Below the pieces are notes generated by a model. The model did no database searches. It was given only the letters and a program-made list of their open reading frames with translations, and was not told the DNA's origin. DNA of 35,545 nt, taken from contig NW_020312232.1 in the NCBI RefSeq assembly GCF_002999335.1, positions 1 through 35,545 on the forward strand, given 5' to 3'. The translations under genes were made by a program, and so were the position numbers. The DNA comes from Cyclospora cayetanensis (taxonomy: Eukaryota; Apicomplexa; Conoidasida; Eucoccidiorida; Eimeriidae). The stretch's first letter is position 1. Every line of letters starts with the position of its first letter. Positions 29,230 to 35,545 of the stretch are shown one piece after another.

Positions 29230-32200
29230 TGGCATAACCCAAAGGGTAGCTGGCCGAGCCCAGCAGGAATATAGACGGTGGCACTAGGGTTAGTGTGGCG
29301 TGACAGCGCTCCATCGCAAGGAGTTTTTGTGCGATATCTGTTTCCTTCGCCATATCTGTACGACAGACATCTCTTTAGCAGCAGGCAAAAACACTTGTAC
29401 TACGCTGTGTGCCTTATCACAAAAGGAGAAGTGAAGTACGCGCAATGAAGGCCAATAGCCTCAATTGTCCGGGCATTTCTTTGTGAGGCCTATCGGGTAG
29501 TGTCAAGTCATTCCGTCACTTAAGCCCATCCGTTGTCACATCACGCTGCTCTGTTGCCGCTGTCTTTCAGCAAGCTACAGCATAGTCGGAAATCTAGACG
29601 TATACGTGCTTGTATGTATGTTCCTGCTCATTCACCTGCGATTGAACATCGCACAAGATCAGGTCAGTTTACATACTCCGGCACTCTGTTCAAGGGTAAT
29701 GCAGCTTCAAGCATTTCCATCAATAGCTAAAAACTATATGGCACCCCGATGAGGTTTGTCATATGCACTCTACTCTTTCAGCAAAGCTTTCACCACGGCA
29801 TACAGATATGAAATCGCGAAGGAAGTGCTTTGTTGTGTAGGCATTGATTCTCCCCAACCGAAAAATAAGAGAATGTTCTTACACAGTCATGTTTCTTCGT
29901 AAAGTTCAGCTCACCGCGTGCAGCCAATCGTCCCTGGATCGTTATCAATGCATACGAAGCAATAGAGTACTTTAGCTAGCAAATCAGGAACATTTCAGTA
30001 AACGGAGCACCCGTAACATTTGCGGATATTATACCGACAGCAGGGTAACCAGCCTTAAAACCCGCTAGTTCCCCCTCATTCCACACTATATTCTTTTTTG
30101 CCCCAAGTCCAAAAGGGAGACAGGTTAATGCCAGGTGACCCCAGTAACGGGGGCAGTGTAACGCATATACTAACTGACTGGCCGCACTTTCATGGTTCCG
30201 TGAAGGCAGAGCCGGCAGACGAAGAGTGAAACAAAGATATTCAAATCCAGACAATCCTTGTACTTCACGGCTGTGAGTATGCAATGCTTGCCCATAGCTA
30301 AGCTCCACTGAGGCACCTTCTACTGAGCTGTTTTATTTCCTAGAGAGTATGTAGGTAATTCATCAATTGGTTTTTTTTGTTCATACACCTTACGTTGAGC
30401 ACAGCAGTGGTAGCTCAATACGGGAAGACAATAATGCGTGCGTGTGAGCTAAATACAATGTGCAACCGGCTATGAGTGCTCGTAGTGCTCCGAGGGTAAG
30501 GCTGCGCGCGCTTTAATTGTCCCTCTTATCTTACGTCAAAAAGTGTACGAGACGGGCGGAGCTTAAAAAAGACAGCTTTTCGTTGAAACGCTTCTTTGCT
30601 TCCATAAAGTGGGTATGTAGTATGCTATGCAGATGAGACGTTAGTCGCAGAAGTTGGAGCATTGACTATGTAAGCAAGAAATGCAAGGCACAGTTGCACA
30701 TGTATATATATATATATTTATACATATAAATGGCTGGGAGTAGCAAGGAAATGTAGTGATGAATCCTGTTTGGGTTGCGGGGGCACGATGGTATCGGGCT
30801 GATCGGCTCCCACACGCGCCCGCTTGTGTACGGGAAAGCGCTGGGCGGACCTCAATTCCCCCGCCACTGTTTGCGCCAAAACAACACGAGCAGAACACAA
30901 GCAGATGCACGCTTGATCAATTTGTTCCTGTTTGCACCCAATGGAGGCATGCGTACGCCAAAATCCTAGCAGTTGTGCGGACGTGCCCAATCATAACAAG
31001 TAGTGAAGTTGTCGAGGTGAAATTCCTTTAGCTGTTTTGTGTGTCTCCCAAGTTCCACGTAAGCAAGGTTAAATCTTAATGTAACAGAACACAGCGTCCC
31101 TTCACGGTTTTTGGTCGAGTGCTTTGTGGTTTTCGTGGTGGGGGTATGTTGTTGACTTGCGACTTCCGAGCACTTTGCAAATCAAGAGCACCCTTTTCCT
31201 CTTACTTGCGCCTAGTATTGCACACTTGTTGAATAAATGCTTTCTTCCCCCTCATTTCGTGCATATTATTAGCTTTGTGTCTTCCCTCTTTCTGTCCATC
31301 CTGCTACTAACTCGCCAGTGTGACTTGATGCAGCCAAGCAGACAGGGAAGCACGATAAGAGACCTTGCGACACAATCCCCATATTTTTCAAAAATGCATC
31401 ATGTGGTTGAATGGTTGTCCGCCTCTGATGGTGCTATAGCAAGTTGCCCAGCAGTACTCCACTTTGCTCAAAGATCTGCGGTGCTTAAAAAGATGTTCTC
31501 TACAGAGCCTCTATCTGCAGATGCTTTTAAGATAAGTAGAAGGGTCGACTCTGGTGGCACTGCTCTTACACAATAAACGAGACGTCAGCTCAGAGCTGTG
31601 AATTGTCGATGTGCCCTTCTGACTGTCATCTACCTCTGTTGCCTGAAGACCCTCAGTATGCAGGCACATGCTGAACCCAACTCTACTTTCTGGGCTCCAC
31701 CACCTGCTTCAAGAACAAAGCCCAATCGTTGTACATATTTTAATGTTAAAGTAGCTTTGCTGTGGAGTCATCCCTAATGCAGAATTAAGGGCTAGGGGCT
31801 ACGAGGCAAGCGAATGGTACTCCTACAATAAGATTTGATAGAATGTTTCTGAGTGCAAGGGAACTGCGCATGGTACACTACCAAGTGCTTGTTCCTTCAG
31901 GAATCAGACGGAGATGCTTCACCAGGAAAGTTCATATACTTTGTCTCTGGTCATTTGCTGTTGAGGGGTACAGCAGCACGCCACAGTCGATGCACTCGCC
32001 GTTGCTGCAGTGTCTTGGACTGAGACGTTCGCAAAGAGGTCATGACAGGCAGCTGAATACTCCAATCGTGGAAGCAGCAAAAGCATTTGTTGCTAAAAGG
32101 CATGAAGGGTAGGGCGCTTTGCGGGCATCTGAATTATTTTTGAAGTCATGTTTAAGCAGGCTGCGGTAAACTGTCGTTCAAATTATTGAATGCACTGTGT

Positions 32201-32365
32201 TCTGTGTAGATTCCGTAGCTAAGCCATTATAAATCGAAGAGATTGCTGCGGAGTCCCCGCAATGCAGCACCAATTGGACCGTGCTGCGACTGTTCGGTCT
32301 TGCTCCAAGCTTCTCTGCTGCTGCTTATCATCTCCAAGGTCCGAGGTTGCCGAGTGGGGTCGGGC
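29230..32365. other. 3.1 kb with no convincing gene
   Basis: Composition becomes more AT-rich and CAG repeats disappear. A 150-codon frame at 31124-31576 contains a hydrophobic stretch, but I found no motif and no matched splice partner. A short AT microsatellite lies at 30703-30730. I see no tRNA-like or other RNA gene here. Confidence 0.5.
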
Positions 32366-32671
32366 ATGGGGCTGATTAGCAGCCCTGGCCATCGACATAC
32401 TAGTCGCCTTTCGTTTCGGCAATATCCATTAAAGGTGAAGGACAACCCTCACTTCACAGGCTACACGCAATCCGCAGGTAAGGCAACATATTTCCCCATG
32501 GACGAGAAAACGAAAACAAACCCAAATTATTCTACGGACCTCAAGGGAGCTTACGCCGGGGAGCGAAAGTTCAAAGCAAAATCTAGCAGTAGCAATGAGG
32601 AGGCTTGCAACGGCATTGCTGAGCCCGATAAACTGTATACTTGTGCTGGTATGAGCAATGGCTTGAAATGA
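32366..32671 (+). CDS. Tentative 101-residue protein beginning MGLISS
   Basis: Not recognised. An ATG at 32366 opens a hydrophilic 101-codon frame (MGLISSPGHRHTS...) ending at 32671. Gly2 and Ser6 fit the N-myristoylation pattern, which many apicomplexan inner-membrane-complex and signalling proteins carry. However, a consensus donor (CCGCAG^GTAAGG) lies inside at 32477/32478, so the real gene, if any, may splice there and end differently. Treat as coding potential only. Confidence 0.25.
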   Translation: MGLISSPGHRHTSRLSFRQYPLKVKDNPHFTGYTQSAGKATYFPMDEKTKTNPNYSTDLKGAYAGERKFKAKSSSSNEEACNGIAEPDKLYTCAGMSNGLK

Positions 32672-35454
32672 GGTGGCCCCGTTGACTGTATGTAGACCTT
32701 AATGCTGCACAATGTGGTCTGTCTTGTTTTGCGAGCTCTGTGAGCCACTTCTTGCTCTTTATATCGAATCCTGAAGAATGCTCTTTATACGAAGTTGAAG
32801 TTGGGCCACAACAGGACAAGCATGCTCACAGAGAGCTGCATCATCATCAGCGGACCATAGTAATTATTGAAGGCTAAGGTACACTTTAAACGCTCTACTA
32901 CATCAGTAAATTCCTAGATAATTTGTAGGTCAACACGGTAAATCGGTAAGTCTATTCTTGCATCTTGTATGTTGCAGAGTACTGCTGGTTCAATGCGGAA
33001 GGACGCAGCGCTGTGTGGGTGTAGGCTAGATGCTATGTGAAGCTAGCGTTGAACGCTCTGAGTCCTTTGAGGGTGCGGCTACGCGCACCCTGGCTGTCCC
33101 TCTGCCCTTGTGTAGGAAATACAGTGGATCGAGGGAAGGCGAAAAGAATCCTTCTTTTGACCAAAAAATTAATTGCCTCCATTAAGTCGGCATTGAGCCT
33201 GGAATTAAGCATCCTTATATTAACACCTCAGGTGATGCTGTACAATGAACTCCTACAGAATTGCGTTTTTGGCATAGCTGCGAGCTTCGTGTGATCAGCA
33301 CTCTCCGCATAAGCAGCAAAGGAAGATCCTGATGGGTGGCAACGATGAGATGGTATATATGTAGAATATTGACTGGCACTCGTGCTTGGCTAACGTAACT
33401 TCCAGTTAGCTGCGAGCATGCTCGAAGCGATAGAGAGACCCGGGGCCCACAGCCCTCAGTCTTTGCAGCATTAGTGCTGCTGTTGGCGGCGTGAAAAAGG
33501 GGGCTCAGTAAATAGAGCTTCCAGATATGCCCTATTCCTTCGTGTGTGGAGTCATAAACTTCGACCCAGTGCTGACACAACATGAACCACCGGGAACCGA
33601 CCGGCGTGCTCTGCGGAAAAGCACTGAAGCGGGCCTGCGAGAAAAAATAGTAGCAACATGATCATACTTAAAGGCACAACTGAAAGAAGCTCTGGATGGA
33701 TGGCGTGAATTTCGGTTTAGTAGTGCCATGCGTGTGGCGGATGAGTGTCAATGTCACCGTCCGGCTTTGCAGCGCAGTTTGTAAAAGTGAGCCTTAATTC
33801 CACAGTATAAAGTTTTAAATACTTGCTAAAATTGACTTTGCCATCAACAATACTAGTTAGTCTTACCACAGCAGTTTGGTGCGCTATTCGAACGCTTAAG
33901 CCTTCGAGGCAACGATTCCCACTTCCGCTGCCCAAAGCTCCGGCCAGCCATATTCCGATCTTTAGCTTCCGCCCAGAGCTTTCATTATAAATACATATGG
34001 AGGGCGCTACATAGATGAGCCCTATTGTTGTGCCTAGTAGCGCATCTAGATTCTGCTGTGCAGTAGATAAATCGAGGTAGATGGTCGGCAGCAGTACTTG
34101 TACCCCAGAAACCTCAAGTCTGGCTCTTTGCCCAGTCTTTGCAAAGTACGATGCTCTCTCCGTCCCCTAAATAGAGAGTATGTTGCGAACGCAGGACGGC
34201 GAGTGTCTCTTTTGGTAAAAACAGACCAAAAGTCAATACGCGTGCCAAATTGCAGGTTCTGCCAAGGGCGAAAAAGTATGTAACGGGGCAACAGTATCAA
34301 ACTATTGCCACATCGAGCGCCGCAGAAGCGCGGCTGTGGGTACTACCGTCGAACGGGTTGCCTCGCCGACGGTGCTACGTAGGAAGGGCAACCCTAAGCG
34401 GAGGCATGTTTGCGAGTTGCCTCCGCAACTTGTGCTGTGGTAGGGGGCACACTGGCAAGCAACAACAAGGTGGTGTCGAAGAGAATGGGCATGTGAAAGC
34501 TATGAGACAATTGATCCTGCTAGTCTGGAGGCTTCACCTGTTCGTCAGAGAGGCTTGTTGACTAGAGGAGCGGTTGGTTTGTTGCAGCAGAGAACTGATC
34601 GAAAGCATGTGCAGCACTTGTGCGGTGCAGCTTATCGAGCACGAGGCCGAAGGTTTGGCCGGGTTGTTGGTGTTGTGTTGGTATGCTTTGCAAAGAGCTA
34701 TGATAACGATTTTTGAAGCGAAGGGCGCGACTGGCACTTTCGAGTTGTAGACTAGAGAGTGTTGGCGCGCAAGGTGCTGGCTGTTCGCTACCGAGCAGGC
34801 TAGACGAGTAGCAGACCGAGAGGACACAGGCGAGTGGGCGTGTGTTGTGGATGTAGAGCTTGGTGCTAGTTCGTCTGGGTGTTTTTGCGAGGTAGGAAAG
34901 CGAGCAGTGTGTTAGGCCTGTAGTGGTGAAGGTGCCATGTGGAAGGAGCAGCAGCTGCTGCTGTGCGTACAATCTCAATCATACTTGTTCCCCTCTCGTG
35001 TTCCGACTTGCTCTCTTGCAACACGGCACTTCTTCAGTGGCTGCAGGGATGTCTGCAATGTCACCTGGAGAAACGTGCTAGTGTGAGGGCAATATGTTGG
35101 GTGTGAGATGAGGCGCTGGGTATGTGAAGAGAGAGAGTGCAGAGCAGTTGTTGGTCTGAGGCTAGTGTGTTGTTGGAGGCTTTTTAGACGGCAATACTAT
35201 AGCAAGGCTGTGTGGTCAAAGGCAGCATTGTTAGTTTGTCGCATGAAGAGTCCTCGAGTTTGACGACACAATAGACATGGTTTCTCTCAAGCCGTGCGTG
35301 TGGCGTTTTGTGCTTTCTTAGTGTTTGTGTGTGCGCTGTGGACGGACGGTTGTTTCGTTCATCCAGATTTTTCTGGTTGGAGCAATGCGTTTGGCTGCGC
35401 ACGTGCAGACGAGAAGGGCACACACGCCACAGGCGGCGAGAGGAAAACGATAGC
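32672..35454. other. Upstream flank of the 18S rRNA gene (spacer / external transcribed spacer)
   Basis: No supported coding region. The last 900 bases (about 34550-35450) are strand-biased, GT-rich on the plus strand (gtgtgttgttggagg and similar), unlike the genes. By position this should contain the RNA polymerase I promoter and the 5' external transcribed spacer, but I cannot locate the start site. Confidence 0.5.
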
Positions 35455-35545
35455 AACCTGGTTGATCCTGCCAGTAGTCATATGCTTGTCTCAAAGATTA
35501 AGCCATGCATGTCTAAGTATAAGCTTTTATACGGTGAAACTGCGA
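35455..35545 (+). rRNA. 18S small-subunit rRNA, 5' end only
   Basis: Begins with the universal eukaryotic SSU start AACCTGGTTGATCCTGCCAG, and runs through the conserved GCCATGCATGTCTAAGTATA to the window end (91 of about 1,750 bases). As I recall them, GTCTCAAAGATTAAGCC and ATACGGTGAAACTGCGA fit eimeriid coccidia, whereas Toxoplasma differs at both places. Confidence 0.98.

Noticed and set aside
31124..31576. 150-codon plus-strand open frame with a hydrophobic stretch
   Set aside because: AT-rich, no motif, no repeat, no matched splice partner; may be chance or one exon of an unresolved gene.
30440..33120. Weak similarity between about 30470-30530 and 33030-33110 (both contain gagggt, gcggct or ggctgcgcgc, and tgtccctct)
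   Set aside because: Too short and gapped to call a repeat by eye; a self-alignment showing more than about 70 percent identity over 60 bp would change this.
34046..34978. Minus-strand open frames next to the rRNA gene
   Set aside because: No motifs; they lie in strand-biased GT-rich flank that is better explained as rDNA spacer.
1..35545. Mobile elements, CRISPR arrays, tRNA genes
   Set aside because: No transposase or reverse transcriptase motifs, no terminal repeats with target duplications, no spaced direct repeats and no cloverleaf box A/B pattern were found on reading both strands.

Overview
This is nuclear DNA from an apicomplexan parasite, most likely an eimeriid coccidian (Eimeria or Cyclospora type). 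Four things point there: the last 91 bases are the 5' end of an eukaryotic 18S rRNA gene whose opening bases fit eimeriids; the genes are split by many 115-500 bp introns; coding regions are full of CAG/TGC-derived runs of Ala, Gln, Cys and Ser; and GC content is moderate. The species call is inference from memory and was not checked against a database.

Layout. 1-461 (-): N-terminal part of an unrecognised protein with 15-residue Thr/Glu repeats, running off the window. 1902-6297 (-): an 11-exon molybdenum-cofactor-sulfurase-type (MOCOS/ABA3) cysteine desulfurase, rebuilt exon by exon. 6741-9034 (+): SLX1 structure-specific endonuclease, two exons. 9592-16816 (-): a large FIG4/SAC3-type Sac-domain phosphoinositide phosphatase of at least 11 exons. 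18459-21425 (+): a PX-domain sorting nexin rich in homopolymers. 22140-22440 (-): a tentative 73-residue protein. 24623-25743 (-): a compact four-exon SAM-dependent methyltransferase. 27278-29229 (+): a five-exon Ser/Asp-repeat protein with a conserved-looking C-terminal module. 29230-35454: about 6 kb with no convincing gene. 35455-35545 (+): start of 18S rRNA.

The exon models rest on matching splice phases and on family motifs that become continuous across each junction. The coding totals of the sulfurase (774 aa), SLX1 (720 aa), methyltransferase (225 aa) and Ser/Asp protein (463 aa) come out as whole codon numbers. The FIG4 model is phase-consistent except at three junctions that I could not fix.

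The genes do not form an operon; this is a eukaryotic region of independent transcription units. The sulfurase and SLX1 are divergent from a 443 bp spacer, SLX1 and FIG4 converge, and FIG4 and the sorting nexin diverge from a spacer of about 1.6-1.7 kb carrying two strong palindromes. FIG4 and PX-domain proteins both act in endosomal phosphoinositide biology, so that pair is thematically related, but nothing in the sequence proves co-regulation. I found no mobile element, CRISPR array or tRNA. The points of most interest are a MOCOS-type desulfurase with no MOSC domain and a long, apparently membrane-targeted N-terminal extension, the unknown Ser/Asp-repeat protein, and the edge of the rDNA.
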